DNA of 64,000 nt from Chryseobacterium geocarposphaerae (lineage in GTDB: Bacteria; Bacteroidota; Bacteroidia; Flavobacteriales; Weeksellaceae): assembly GCF_002797535.1 (NCBI RefSeq), contig NZ_PGFD01000001.1, positions 682,001 through 746,000 of the forward strand, given 5' to 3'. Both the position numbers and the translations under genes were made by a program. The notes beneath the pieces are model-generated. The model saw only the letters and a program-made list of their open reading frames with translations. It was not told the origin of the DNA and made no database searches. Shown piece by piece: positions 53,984 to 64,000 of this stretch; positions within the stretch are counted from its first letter, which is position 1, and each line of letters begins with the position of its first letter.

Positions 53984-55852
53984 TTAATCTGAATATTCTT
54001 TCAATAATTGCCTGTAGCTCATTAAAATTTTAGACTTGGATATAAATCCGACGAATCTATTGGTATCATCTACTACGGGTAAATTCCAAACTCCCGTATC
54101 ATCAAAGACCTGGAGAATTTCCAAAGGACGGTCTTCCTGATGAATGAGTGCAGGAGGAGCTTTCATTATTTCGGTTATTGTTACAGGGATTTTTTCAGCA
54201 TTGAATAAATAAGGTCTGATATCGTCCAATGTAAGAATTCCACGTAGTGTTTTTTGCTCATCAACGATGGCAAAAATATTTTTATCACCGTTTTTCACCA
54301 ATTCAAAGAGATCATCAATAGGAGCATTTTCCAGAACCGACTGAGAATATCGATCAATAAACTCTTCTGTTTTTAAAGAAAATAAAATATTTTTATCATG
54401 CTTGTTGGTGAAGATTTTTCCCTGATCAGCCATTGATTTTAATTCTGGAGAAATAGGGGAGAACCATTTAGCAATAAGATAAGACAAAATGGAAACAATC
54501 ATCAGCGGAATGAACAGATCATACCCGAAGCTGGATTCTGCTATCAAAAAGATTGCCGTTAACGGTGCATACATGACTCCGCTCATGGCTCCTGCCATTC
54601 CTACTAAAACGAGATTGGTGATCGGAACCTCTGTAAAGCCTATTTGCTGACAGATGATCGCAAATAAATAACCGACAGTTCCGCCTGCAAAAAGGGAAGG
54701 TGCAAAATTTCCTCCGTTTCCTCCGCTGAAAATGGTAAAAGAGGTGGCAAATGCTTTTAATAAAAGAACCAATACCAGAAAGATGATGATGGTAAGATCC
54801 TTAATCTCAAAATACCGGAAAAGACTGTTTTCAATAATTTTATGAGTATCTCCATTGGTAAAAGCCTTTACTGTTTCATAACCTTCTCCAAACAAAGGCG
54901 GAAAAAGTACACATAACAAGGAAAGAACAGCACCCCCAAACATGGCTTTTCTGAGACGGGACATCTGTAATTCTTTTATAAAATGCTCAACCTTCTGCGA
55001 AATAATAACAAAATATCTTGCATATAACCCAGTGACTACGCCTAAAACAAGATAATAAGGTACGTTGCGATAGTTGAAAGCCTCTCTTGCATAAAACCTG
55101 AAAAGGACGTCTTCCTGAAGTAAAACTCTTGATAACAAACTCCCGCAAACGGCAGCAACCACCAATGGAATAAAATCGGTAAACACAACTCCTGTCAGTA
55201 ATATTTCAAAGGCAAACATAATTCCAGCAATCGGAGCATTGAATGCAGAAGCAATCCCCGCAGTTGCTCCTGCTGCTAATAAAAGGGTACGTTCTTTATA
55301 AGTAAGCCGGTAGGTTTGTGCGTAATTGGAGCCTATTGCAGCTCCTGTTACAGCAATAGGACTTTCCAGACCGGCAGAGCCTCCAAGTCCTACCGTTATT
55401 GCACTCTGAACAATTTGAGAATACATCTTAACCGATGAAACAATACTGGAGTTCTGTGCAATTTCGTATAATATGGCTCCGATCCCTTTTCTGTCCTGTC
55501 CCTTAAATAAAGTAAGGACAATACTTGTTGTCAGAACAATTCCTAGAAACGGAAAAACAATGTAAAATAAAATCTGATATTCAAAATGAACTTTAGTGGT
55601 AATAAAATGATGAATACTGTGAACTAAAGTTTTTAGTAAGACCCCTGCTAAACCGGCTGTGCTTCCTACAAGAATTCCTGACAAAACAAGAAATTGATTT
55701 CTGCTGAGCCTGTTATTTAGCCAATGAAGAATGAGTTCGTAGCTGCGTGCTTTTTCAAGTCCAAACTTTTGAAAGTCTCTTTTAAACTTTAAAAAGCTCA
55801 GTAATTTTTTTTTATTATGAATTTTCACCTGCTTAAATTTGGGGATATGCAA
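53984..55852 (-). CDS. ClC-family chloride channel/antiporter with CBS domains
   Basis: 622 residues. The ClC motifs GSAGLESP (with the gating Glu), GGNGGNFAPSLFAGG and a late Tyr-containing segment are present, followed by two CBS domains (about 490-620). Chloride or fluoride movement is typical of the family; direction is not readable. Minus strand, convergent with kdp. Confidence 0.9.
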   Translation of the reverse strand: MHIPKFKQVKIHNKKKLLSFLKFKRDFQKFGLEKARSYELILHWLNNRLSRNQFLVLSGILVGSTAGLAGVLLKTLVHSIHHFITTKVHFEYQILFYIVFPFLGIVLTTSIVLTLFKGQDRKGIGAILYEIAQNSSIVSSVKMYSQIVQSAITVGLGGSAGLESPIAVTGAAIGSNYAQTYRLTYKERTLLLAAGATAGIASAFNAPIAGIMFAFEILLTGVVFTDFIPLVVAAVCGSLLSRVLLQEDVLFRFYAREAFNYRNVPYYLVLGVVTGLYARYFVIISQKVEHFIKELQMSRLRKAMFGGAVLSLLCVLFPPLFGEGYETVKAFTNGDTHKIIENSLFRYFEIKDLTIIIFLVLVLLLKAFATSFTIFSGGNGGNFAPSLFAGGTVGYLFAIICQQIGFTEVPITNLVLVGMAGAMSGVMYAPLTAIFLIAESSFGYDLFIPLMIVSILSYLIAKWFSPISPELKSMADQGKIFTNKHDKNILFSLKTEEFIDRYSQSVLENAPIDDLFELVKNGDKNIFAIVDEQKTLRGILTLDDIRPYLFNAEKIPVTITEIMKAPPALIHQEDRPLEILQVFDDTGVWNLPVVDDTNRFVGFISKSKILMSYRQLLKEYSD

Positions 55853-55969
55853 TCAATAGAAATGTAAATGTAAGAAATTATATTTTTAATGATTGAACAC
55901 TAAGATTTCAAATCTAAAATCTCCAAAATCAATAGATTTCGGAGTATAAGATAAATTATTGCTGGAAAG

Positions 55970-56329
55970 TTAGTTAAGCGTATAGTTAGAAATAACCAAC
56001 CTCAAAATAAAGTGAACATAATTTTCTTCCGCTTCTTTTCTGTTAATCAGCTTATTTTTATATTCATAGGATGAGAGAACCTGTATTGCCTTTTGATACA
56101 TTTCAAAATCTTCTCCTTTTATTTTGATTCTGCCGTTACCTTCCTTAGTTTGAATGAGATTATTGTCTAAAGTTCTGACTTTGAATAAGACATGATTGAG
56201 TTTTGAACGGGAACGCATTGAACCTGTATGTCTTTCAACAATATTCACTTTGAACGAATCAAATACGATGTTGTTAAAAACGACGTTTGAACCGGGGTCC
56301 TGCGTATTGAGTTCAAGTGTATAATTCAT
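55970..56329 (-). CDS. Hypothetical protein
   Basis: Not recognised. 119 residues from the ATG at 56329 (MNYTLELNTQ); an in-frame ATG at 56374 adds 15 residues. No signal peptide or membrane helix is apparent; it looks like a small soluble beta-containing protein. Confidence 0.6.
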   Translation of the reverse strand: MNYTLELNTQDPGSNVVFNNIVFDSFKVNIVERHTGSMRSRSKLNHVLFKVRTLDNNLIQTKEGNGRIKIKGEDFEMYQKAIQVLSSYEYKNKLINRKEAEENYVHFILRLVISNYTLN

Positions 56330-56478
56330 AAATTTTACTTTTTGCAAATTTACGTAGAAGCAAAAGATTTTCAAAATAAAATGAGAAAATCTCTTTCGTA
56401 ATTTTTTAATTTAAATTTTAATTCCAGTGAAATTTTTTAATAAATGGAATATTGATCCCCTGTGAATGAAAAGTTTTT

Positions 56479-56844
<366 letters not shown>

Positions 56845-57039
56845 TTAAGTCCCCAAAGTTAGAAAATCTTATCTTGAAGTTTGAAAAAGCCCCTCATTTA
56901 TTAATGCTTATTGAAGCGCAAATTGATTTTTTGTGAGAAAATTGGGAATTCAGTTCATAATATTAACCTTATTTAACGTTTAATGCATGTAACAAATATT
57001 CCCTTGTTGGTGTCTTATAATTGGAAAACATAACTATTA

Positions 57040-59238
57040 ATGAAAAATATTATAGCGCCAATCGCTTTATTAATGGGCACTTTAGTTTTTGCCCAAGCTG
57101 AAAAAGACACTGTAGAATCAAAAGTAAAAGAGAAAGAAATAGAAACAGTCACTTTTGTGGCAAAAAAACCTACCGTTGAGTCTAAGGTTGACCGTACTGT
57201 TTTTAATGTTGCTAATAGCTCTATTCTTGCAGGGAACACAACCTGGGATGTACTGCGCATGACTCCTTTGGTAAGTATTGATAATAATGACGCAATAAAG
57301 GCGGAAGGAGAAACTGTCACTGTTTATATCAATGACAGGAAAACAGTCTTTACCGGTAAAGAACTGAAAGAATATTTAAAAACAATTCCGGCCGATAATC
57401 TGATGAAAATTGAAGTGATCACCAGTCCGTCTTCACGCTATGAAGCGACAGGATCAGTAATTAATATCGTTTTAAAGAAAAGAGATGATGAGGGGCTGAA
57501 AGGAAGCGTTACTTTAAATAACAGGCAGAACACTAAAAATTCTCAGTATGCCAATCTCAATCTGAATTATCACAAGAAAAACTTTACCCAGACACTTATC
57601 GGAAGTTATGGTGATAATACGAATGTGCAGAGCAATTCAAGTCTATACACCTTGTATAAAGAAAATTCAACCACTCAGATCAACTCAAAAACTATTGGAA
57701 GATACAGAAGTCCGTCTGTTTCTTCAACTTCGGAATTTGAATTAAATAACAAAAATACAATAGGAGTTATTCTGGAATATTACCAAAGTAACTCAAGCTC
57801 TACTTCTGAAGCAGACGGCTTGAAAAATATCAACGGAATATTTGATAACTCTTATAGTCAAAATCAAAACTCAAATGGACTTAACCGCAATCTGGGAACA
57901 AATGTTTTCTATAAATGGTATGATAAAGAAAAGAATAAGATTTTAGATGTAAACCTGGGTACGAATTATTATGGACAGTCGGATGACAGCTATTATATAA
58001 AAGATATGCTTTCTCTTAAAAATGACAATTTAGTAAGGGATATAAAAGACATAGGCGTACTTACCGATACAGAAAACAGAAATTATTATATTAAAGTTGA
58101 TTATACTCAGCCATTTGGAAAATCAGGAGGGAATTTCGAGATTGGTGGTAAAATGGACTTCAATAATAATGTCATTCCGAATAGCCTTTATGGAAATAAT
58201 CTGGAAGGTCTCAGTAAAAGCGATACTTTCCATTACGAAGATAATATAGGCTCGGTCTATGCAAACTACAGTAAAACGTTCTTTAAAAAATTAGAAACCA
58301 GAATCGGACTTCGTTATGAATATATTGATTATCAGATTCGTCAGGATATTGCCGGAACTTCAAGAAAAGATTCTTATGGTAAATTGTTGCCGAATATTTT
58401 GCTGAAGTATTCCTTTTCGGATAAATATGACCTGAGTCTGACGTATAATAAAAATATATGGCGACCTTGGTATGCAGAATTCAATCCGTTCCTGATCCCT
58501 AATAATGATGGGTTTTACAGCCGCGGAAATATGGATCTGGAACCGAATCCAAGTGACAGAGTGTATATGAAACTTGGAATTTTAAAGAAATACTTCATCT
58601 CGGCAAGATATATGTTTACCGATCAGGATTATTGGACGGATTATGTAGAAGGAACACTTACAGATGCTCAAAACAACGCCAAGAAAATTACCATTACCCA
58701 ACCGTCTAATTTTGCAGGAAAGGTGCATAAATATTATCTATACGCAAATACAAACCAGACTTTCTTTAAAAATAAGTTTACAGTGAATCTTGGTTTGGGT
58801 TGGTATTATATTGATAACAGCGATTTTAATCAGAAAAACAAATTGGAAGGAGCAAACAGCTATATCAGTTATTTGAGTGCTTCCACCAATCTTTCATATA
58901 CCAATCTATTTAATAAAAATATTAACCTGAGCGCATGGGTTGAAGTTTCCAACCAAAATAACGGGAACTCCACCACCAACAAGGCAAACGTTTTTCATAA
59001 TATTTCTGTGACGAAAATATTCCCGAAAACACAAATGGAAGTCAGCCTGCAGCTGATGAATATCTTTCAGAGACCTAATTATGATGCTACAACGTATACG
59101 CAGGGAGGGACGTTCAGAAATGCTTCGAGATGGGATTGGTATGGTGCCTCCATTTCATTCGTAAAACGATTTGGAAACCAAAAGGTAAAAGAAAATACCA
59201 AAACCGATGTTGAAAAAAACGGAGGCGGAGGGAAATAG
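57040..59238 (+). CDS. Outer-membrane beta-barrel (TonB-dependent-receptor-like) protein
   Basis: 732 residues. A signal peptide (to about residue 19, VFAQ), then a plug-like region (KPTVESKVDRTVFNV; VYINDRKTVFTGKELKEYL; EVITSPSSRYEATGSVINI) and a large barrel. It has no N-terminal carboxypeptidase-like domain. The protein belongs to the outer-membrane beta-barrel (OMP_b-brl_3) group; substrate unknown. Confidence 0.85.
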   Translation: MKNIIAPIALLMGTLVFAQAEKDTVESKVKEKEIETVTFVAKKPTVESKVDRTVFNVANSSILAGNTTWDVLRMTPLVSIDNNDAIKAEGETVTVYINDRKTVFTGKELKEYLKTIPADNLMKIEVITSPSSRYEATGSVINIVLKKRDDEGLKGSVTLNNRQNTKNSQYANLNLNYHKKNFTQTLIGSYGDNTNVQSNSSLYTLYKENSTTQINSKTIGRYRSPSVSSTSEFELNNKNTIGVILEYYQSNSSSTSEADGLKNINGIFDNSYSQNQNSNGLNRNLGTNVFYKWYDKEKNKILDVNLGTNYYGQSDDSYYIKDMLSLKNDNLVRDIKDIGVLTDTENRNYYIKVDYTQPFGKSGGNFEIGGKMDFNNNVIPNSLYGNNLEGLSKSDTFHYEDNIGSVYANYSKTFFKKLETRIGLRYEYIDYQIRQDIAGTSRKDSYGKLLPNILLKYSFSDKYDLSLTYNKNIWRPWYAEFNPFLIPNNDGFYSRGNMDLEPNPSDRVYMKLGILKKYFISARYMFTDQDYWTDYVEGTLTDAQNNAKKITITQPSNFAGKVHKYYLYANTNQTFFKNKFTVNLGLGWYYIDNSDFNQKNKLEGANSYISYLSASTNLSYTNLFNKNINLSAWVEVSNQNNGNSTTNKANVFHNISVTKIFPKTQMEVSLQLMNIFQRPNYDATTYTQGGTFRNASRWDWYGASISFVKRFGNQKVKENTKTDVEKNGGGGK

Positions 59239-59259
59239 TTTCGTGTTTTCTAAATGAAG

Positions 59260-59291
59260 CGGATCATGATATATTCATGATCCGTTTTTTT
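59260..59291 (+). terminator. Intrinsic terminator after the beta-barrel gene
   Basis: CGGATCATGA (59260-59269) / TCATGATCCG (59275-59284), 5-nt loop, and T7 tail. Confidence 0.88.
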
Positions 59292-59339
59292 ATTTAAACT
59301 AAAATTAAAGTATAAATAGAAGTACTTTTCTGGCATTTA

Positions 59340-60329
59340 TTATTTTGAAGACCTGGATGTAAAGAGCATATAGGCTAAACCTAATCCCATTCCGGCAAAA
59401 ATAGACATAGTTGTTTTTCTTGAAAGTACGGGAAACATTGTTTCGCCATAAATCCGGTGAGGTTCTGATGATGGAGAGAGAACATTTCCGGATTCATCGG
59501 GAGCTTTTTTCACTTTCATTAATACTCTCATCGCTGCAGAAGCAGTGTTAATGATAGGTTTAGGAAATAATCCATATATATTTTTGAGAACCATAGATGT
59601 TAAATCCGGGAAAAGATCTTTTTGGGGATGTTTGGCAAGTTGAACAATACTTGCGGCCGTATCTCTCGGGTCTGCTGCAAATGGAGGTATCTTAAAATCT
59701 AATCCTGAATACTTCGCAGAATGCATATTTCCCGTTGATCTCTGAATTTGCGGATATAGATTACAAATATGGATATGAGGAAAATCAGATAGTTCTCCGT
59801 GCAGACATTCCATCATTCCGCGGATTCCGAATTTGGCAGAAGAATAAGCCGCACTGTAAGGAGCGGGCATAAAGCCGCCGATAGAAATATTATTGATTAG
59901 TATCCCTTCCTGTTGTTTTTTGAAAATAGGTAAAACACTATAGGCGCCATGCATATACCCAAACAGATTGGTTTTTATCACCTGTTCATTAAGTTCTATA
60001 GGGATTTCTTCAAATTTTCCGCTTGCCATTACCCCTGCATTATTGACCCAGATATCTATTCTTCCGTTAAACTGCAAAGCTTTATTCGTGAGATTTCGGA
60101 CATCTTCAGCGATGGAAACATCTGTCGGTACTGCCATTGCTGCCACATCAAGATCCCGGCATAGACTTACAGTTTCATCAAGACCTTCTTTTCCTCTTGC
60201 GGCAACTACGATATTGCAGCCTTCTAAGGCAAAAGCTTCCGCAATAGCTCTTCCTATTCCGCTGCTTCCTCCGGTAATGACGACGGTTTTTCCTTTTAAA
60301 CTTTTTTGTAATAGATCTGCTGATTTCAT
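59340..60329 (-). CDS. SDR family oxidoreductase with C-terminal membrane segment
   Basis: 329 residues. Rossmann motif TGGSSGIG, NNAG and the YSSAKF (YxxxK) active site. An atypical extra C-terminus, with a hydrophobic helix (SIFAGMGLGLAYMLF) near the end, suggests membrane attachment. Substrate unknown. It could be linked to lipid or stress metabolism; no neighbour gives a clear hint. Confidence 0.85.
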   Translation of the reverse strand: MKSADLLQKSLKGKTVVITGGSSGIGRAIAEAFALEGCNIVVAARGKEGLDETVSLCRDLDVAAMAVPTDVSIAEDVRNLTNKALQFNGRIDIWVNNAGVMASGKFEEIPIELNEQVIKTNLFGYMHGAYSVLPIFKKQQEGILINNISIGGFMPAPYSAAYSSAKFGIRGMMECLHGELSDFPHIHICNLYPQIQRSTGNMHSAKYSGLDFKIPPFAADPRDTAASIVQLAKHPQKDLFPDLTSMVLKNIYGLFPKPIINTASAAMRVLMKVKKAPDESGNVLSPSSEPHRIYGETMFPVLSRKTTMSIFAGMGLGLAYMLFTSRSSK

Positions 60330-60548
60330 TTTGTGATTGTTTTGGTTGGTGTAAGAAATTAACCTATTATTATGCCATTTCAGTGTTTATAAGGAGTGAT
60401 CCAGAAATCTGCAGATAAAATTTTATTATTTTTTCTTAAATAATCTTAATTATTTCTAAAAAAACGGATGATTAAATTTTTTGGCACAAAATTTTAATAA
60501 CGAAATGTAACTCATGTTTAATTTGAGTTTTCATGGTTATTAGTTTTT

Positions 60549-60574
60549 ATCCTCAGAATTTCTGAGGATTTTTT
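60549..60574 (+). terminator. Orphan plus-strand terminator-like hairpin
   Basis: ATCCTCAG (60549-60556) / CTGAGGAT (60562-60569) with a 5-nt loop, then a T tract (60569-60574). No plus-strand gene precedes it within 200 nt, while both flanking genes run on the minus strand. Either a small plus-strand RNA ends here, or the hairpin serves another role. Confidence 0.45.
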
Positions 60575-60615
60575 ATTTATAACGGAAAAATAGAAAAAAG
60601 CAAAATAGTACTGTC

Positions 60616-61113
60616 TTATTTCTTTTTTATCCCGATCATTCGTAAAGCTGTTCGGGTTAAATATATTTCATCAAATGAAGTAAGTGATTCCACATCTTTA
60701 AAGGCTGAAAAACTAAGATCATTTTTATTAAAAGACAATTCAATGGAATTATTATAGGCTGCAACTATTCTTACCCGGGAATAGCCGTTGTAATCTACTT
60801 TAAAATCTTTAAACAAGCATTGCTGTTCGGCAGCCTGGTAAATTCTGTATTCTTCAAATGCGGTAATGTCATTGGTCTCACCTTTACTGTTATGTTCAAG
60901 AGCTTTCCACGAAGTGTAGTTTTTAGGTTCTTTTAAAACATTTCCTTGTTGATCTACCGGAACAAACATCCCTAGATGCAAAGTTTTTTTTAAGAAATTA
61001 GCATAGTTCTTCATCAGTTTTAATGTTTGAAGATCTGCATATCCTTCATGGGAATAATATTCTAAGACGAACATAGTCATCGGAATCAGCTTATGAGACG
61101 CATCAGGCTGCAT
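60616..61113 (-). CDS. Hypothetical protein
   Basis: Not recognised. 165 residues; the N-terminus (MQPDASHKLIPMTMF) has no signal peptide. It contains several Tyr-rich stretches and a basic C-terminus (IGIKKK). The start is uncertain; an internal in-frame ATG sits 11 residues in. Confidence 0.55.
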   Translation of the reverse strand: MQPDASHKLIPMTMFVLEYYSHEGYADLQTLKLMKNYANFLKKTLHLGMFVPVDQQGNVLKEPKNYTSWKALEHNSKGETNDITAFEEYRIYQAAEQQCLFKDFKVDYNGYSRVRIVAAYNNSIELSFNKNDLSFSAFKDVESLTSFDEIYLTRTALRMIGIKKK

Positions 61114-61303
61114 AATTGTAAAGACATTTAAAAAAACTAAAATTAATATTTTTATTCATTTTATCAAATCTGATTGGCAAATAATACCGACTTTGTTTTA
61201 ACTTATTGATTGATAATTGTTTATTTTTATTTTTTAAACCGCTAATGATCTGCATTATTTCAAAATAAAATTAATCCCTATTTTTGCTGAAATTCATCGG
61301 AAA

Positions 61304-62470
61304 ATGAAGAATATACTAAGCTGGGTTTTAGTTTTATTTCTTACCGTTTCACTTTTAAACAATTGTCTGAGCCATAAAGTTCAGAAAGAAATCAGCCAAA
61401 AAAAATCTTTCATTGCAAAGCTTAGGGAATTGTACGCTTCTGGTGATACTTCAAAGTGGCCTGTTCCTATGCTGGATGAAGAGGCTAAACCTTATTTTTC
61501 AGAAATAGGACATCTTCCTGAAATACAGTTCCCGGCAGATAATATATACTCTCCGGAAAAAACAGTATTGGGAAAGACTCTCTTCTATGATCCGCGGCTT
61601 TCGGGTTCTAATCAGATTGCCTGTGCTTCCTGCCATGATCCTGAATTGGGATGGTGTGACAACAGGATGGTTTCTTTTGGACACGACAGACAACTGGGAA
61701 CACGAAATGCGATGAGCATCTTAAACTCGGCGTATGCAACATCTTTATTTTGGGATGGACGCGCAAATTCTTTGGAAGAGCAGTCCCAGATGCCTATTCA
61801 GGACCAAAAAGAGATGAGTGAGCATATTGATATGGCGGTTGGAAAAATTGCTAAAATTAAAGGATATGAAATCCTGTTCGAAAGAGCTTTTGGAGACAAA
61901 ACCATAACAAAAGAGAGAGTTACCAAAGCGATTGCTACGTTCGAAAGAAGTGTAAAAAGCCCTCCAAGTAAATTTGACCGTTTTATTGATGGCGAAGCTA
62001 ATCTTTTTACAGATGATGAAGTAATGGGGTTGCACCTGTTTCGTACCAAGGCACAATGTATCAATTGTCATAATTCCGGATATTTTTCCAATAATCGTTT
62101 CGAAAATATAGGAACGTCTTTGCTAAGCTCAGAACAAGAAGATTTAGGAAGATATTTGGTAACTAAAAAACCTGAAGATGTAGGTAAATTTCGGGTGCCA
62201 AGTTTACGGGAAATAGTGAGAACCGGACCATGGATGCATAACGGAACTTTTACATCGTTAACAGATATTATTCAAATCTATAATAAAGGAAACCCGGAAC
62301 TTTATAAACATCGGACTACTATATATAATGGAGCGGAATTGATTTCTCATAAATCTGATATGCTAAGGCTGCTTGATTTAACAGATGAGGAAATTATGCA
62401 GTTAGAAGTATTTTTAAGAACGTTATCAACAAAAAACCAGAGAATTTCACCCCCGATTCTTCCTCAATAA
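61304..62470 (+). CDS. Di-haem cytochrome c peroxidase (MauG family)
   Basis: 388 residues with an N-terminal export signal (a possible lipobox, LLNNC, Cys21) and two haem c motifs: CASCH (about residue 104) and CINCH (about residue 251). The motif RNAMSILNSAY is typical of the family. It reduces H2O2 or oxidises partner proteins in the periplasm. A terminator follows. Confidence 0.92.
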   Translation: MKNILSWVLVLFLTVSLLNNCLSHKVQKEISQKKSFIAKLRELYASGDTSKWPVPMLDEEAKPYFSEIGHLPEIQFPADNIYSPEKTVLGKTLFYDPRLSGSNQIACASCHDPELGWCDNRMVSFGHDRQLGTRNAMSILNSAYATSLFWDGRANSLEEQSQMPIQDQKEMSEHIDMAVGKIAKIKGYEILFERAFGDKTITKERVTKAIATFERSVKSPPSKFDRFIDGEANLFTDDEVMGLHLFRTKAQCINCHNSGYFSNNRFENIGTSLLSSEQEDLGRYLVTKKPEDVGKFRVPSLREIVRTGPWMHNGTFTSLTDIIQIYNKGNPELYKHRTTIYNGAELISHKSDMLRLLDLTDEEIMQLEVFLRTLSTKNQRISPPILPQ

Positions 62471-62477
62471 AAAAATA

Positions 62478-62507
62478 AAACCCACAATAATAAAATTGTG
62501 GGTTTTT
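62478..62507 (+). terminator. Intrinsic terminator after the peroxidase gene
   Basis: AAACCCACAAT (62478-62488) / ATTGTGGGTTT (62495-62505), followed by two more T residues; the T tract totals five. Confidence 0.7.
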
Positions 62508-62718
62508 CGTAAATAAAATATATAATTAAGATTTGGGTGCTTACAATTTATAAATTCAAATTTTGTCTTTATGTTTTATAAACTTAACTGTACAACACGG
62601 TGCAAATATTATGCCTGAAATCCCACAAATTTGTGATTTTTCATAAAATTAATTGGCGATTGGTTCTAACATGTTCATTTTCTGCTGGAAAAATGTGATG
62701 CTTCAATAATTAATAAGG

Positions 62719-63909
62719 CTATTTAGAAAATACAGGAAGTTTCCCGACTAATAGAAATGCAATGAAAAGGATAGAGGCGAGTAGGCTTACAAAGAGGCTC
62801 CATGAGGTTGCATGCAGCAAATATCCGGTACCGCTTCCCAGAATGCTTGAACCGGAATAATAAAATAACCAATACATAGAAGTGGCAGAAGATTTTCCAT
62901 ATTTTGCACGAATAGCAACCAATTGACTTGCCATGGTATGTGCAGAGAAAAAAGAAAGAGTAAATAATGCTAAACCAAATATTACCAGATAAATATTTTT
63001 TGAATAGAAAAGCAATAAAGAAGCAAACATAATTAAAATAAAGTATTTCAGAATATTTCTTTTCTCATAATGTTTTGATAAATAACTGGTAAGCATGGTT
63101 CCGAAAACTCCGAAAATATACATCAGGAAAATTAAGGCTATGAAATAGTGGCTCAACGAAAATGGTGGAGCTTCTAGCCGGAAGCTTAAATAATTATACA
63201 TACTTACAAAAGTTCCCATAATGAGCGCGGCAATACAGAATAAAGATAAGAGAAACGGATCTGAAAGAAACTTTCTCATTTGCTTTATCTTTAAAGAATA
63301 ATCTGTTCTTTGAGGATGAAAAAAACGGGAATTTGGAAAAATTTTCCAGAAGGTTAAACCTAATATGAGACTTACTATTCCAATAATCATAACAGCCGTT
63401 TTCCAACCGTATTCTCCAGCAAGAATTGTGGTAAATATTCTTCCGCTCATTCCTCCAATTGTATTTCCGCTCAGATACATACTGATAGCAAGTGCTACCG
63501 AAGATATTTCCACCTCTTCGGTGAGATAGGCAAGAGCGACTGCCGAAACCCCTGAAACTAAAAAGCCTTTTAAAAAACCAATTACAATTAAAATTTCAAG
63601 ATTGGGGATCCAGGTAGAAATAAAAGTTAGAAGAGCAGAAGAAAGTAGAGAAAACACCATAAGTCGTTTTCTGGAATAAGCATCAGCTTTAAAAGCAAAG
63701 AAAAAAAGTCCTGTTGCCATTCCGATGGTGGAAGAAGATACTAAAAGAGAGCTGTTTCCCGCTCCCGCATTAAAATATTCACTTACTAAAGGAAGAAGAG
63801 GCTGAAAAAGATAAAGCTGGGCAAATACGGAAAGTCCGGATAAGAATATCCCTATTTTAATATATTTGAATCTGTAGGTGTTCTTGTTCGCCTTTTCTGA
63901 GTTGCTCAT
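62719..63909 (-). CDS. MFS transporter
   Basis: 396 residues with 12 hydrophobic segments in two six-helix halves. A short N-terminus (MSNSEKANKN) precedes helix 1, and the loop after helix 2 carries KADAYSRKRLM, a variant of the MFS GxxxDRxGRR motif. It resembles YnfM/arabinose-efflux-type permeases; the substrate is unknown. Confidence 0.88.
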   Translation of the reverse strand: MSNSEKANKNTYRFKYIKIGIFLSGLSVFAQLYLFQPLLPLVSEYFNAGAGNSSLLVSSSTIGMATGLFFFAFKADAYSRKRLMVFSLLSSALLTFISTWIPNLEILIVIGFLKGFLVSGVSAVALAYLTEEVEISSVALAISMYLSGNTIGGMSGRIFTTILAGEYGWKTAVMIIGIVSLILGLTFWKIFPNSRFFHPQRTDYSLKIKQMRKFLSDPFLLSLFCIAALIMGTFVSMYNYLSFRLEAPPFSLSHYFIALIFLMYIFGVFGTMLTSYLSKHYEKRNILKYFILIMFASLLLFYSKNIYLVIFGLALFTLSFFSAHTMASQLVAIRAKYGKSSATSMYWLFYYSGSSILGSGTGYLLHATSWSLFVSLLASILFIAFLLVGKLPVFSK

Positions 63910-64000
63910 GATATCTTCTGGGTTCGGAATAATAGATTTGAAAAGAGCAAATTTCTTACTATTTTTTTAATGCTGAAAGTAGTAGAGTTTAATGAAATCT

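Noticed and set aside
60481..60500. TTGGCAC resembling a -24 element
   Set aside because: No GC at the -12 position; the following bases are an A/T run.

Overview
The window looks like a chromosomal segment of a Flavobacteriia bacterium, most likely Chryseobacterium or a close Weeksellaceae relative. This is inferred from low GC, Bacteroidetes-type -7 promoter elements (TAnnTTTG), a type IX secretion (T9SS) sorting tail, an RND pump fused to a TolC-like domain, and a zeaxanthin-type carotenoid operon. I see no rRNA, tRNA, CRISPR array, insertion sequence, prophage or integrase, so this reads as core and accessory chromosome rather than a mobile island.

Layout. 1-4300: a small secreted ORF, an SDR oxidoreductase and three tandem Crp/Fnr-type regulators among Fnr-like promoters. 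4358-8361: a CinA-family protein, then Ku and DNA ligase D (NHEJ), with ligD split at an A10 tract. 8376-14060 (minus): the ligase-associated DNA damage response operon (nuclease, ATP-dependent ligase, Lhr-like helicase, PdeM phosphoesterase), convergent with ku-ligD. 14092-18643: stress genes (PNPOx-like, two ferritin-like proteins, fasciclin) beside an ECF sigma/RskA-like anti-sigma pair. 18853-24742: MarR regulator, carotenoid genes and photolyase in one tightly packed operon. 24743-26174: a diverged tandem duplication of an Fnr-like promoter, a 56-aa membrane protein and a DUF4142 lipoprotein. 26402-31471: a YncE/phosphoesterase protein, a T9SS repeat protein and two small secreted proteins. 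31755-37835: a metal efflux operon. 38117-40395: a SWI/SNF helicase gene broken by an internal deletion. 40403-42264: an aspartyl-protease-like protein and an XRE regulator. 42388-53950: an NtrC-type response regulator, then a kdp potassium-uptake cluster with extra micro-ORFs, a porin, a frameshifted DUF389 gene, a kinase-less KdpD and a separate histidine kinase. 53984-63909: ClC channel, small hypotheticals, an outer-membrane beta-barrel protein, SDR, di-haem peroxidase and MFS transporter.

The least expected pattern is a set of five palindromes (core TGAT/C-N4-A/GTCA) at 1565, 2365, 4167, 24847 and 25067. Each lies 29.5-30.5 bp upstream (centre to first T) of a TAnnTTTG-like -7 element, which is class II Crp/Fnr activator geometry (about -41.5). 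Two of these promoters appear to drive short transcripts (about 79 and 60 nt) ending at intrinsic terminators, i.e. candidate small RNAs. A third fires into a 500-nt stretch without a clear gene. The three Crp/Fnr paralogues, whose recognition helices carry E-T-x-x-R as in Fnr, are the natural candidates to bind them.

Three genes look broken: ligD (A10 tract), the SWI/SNF helicase (core deleted) and DUF389 (frameshift). They should be checked against raw reads before being treated as biology.
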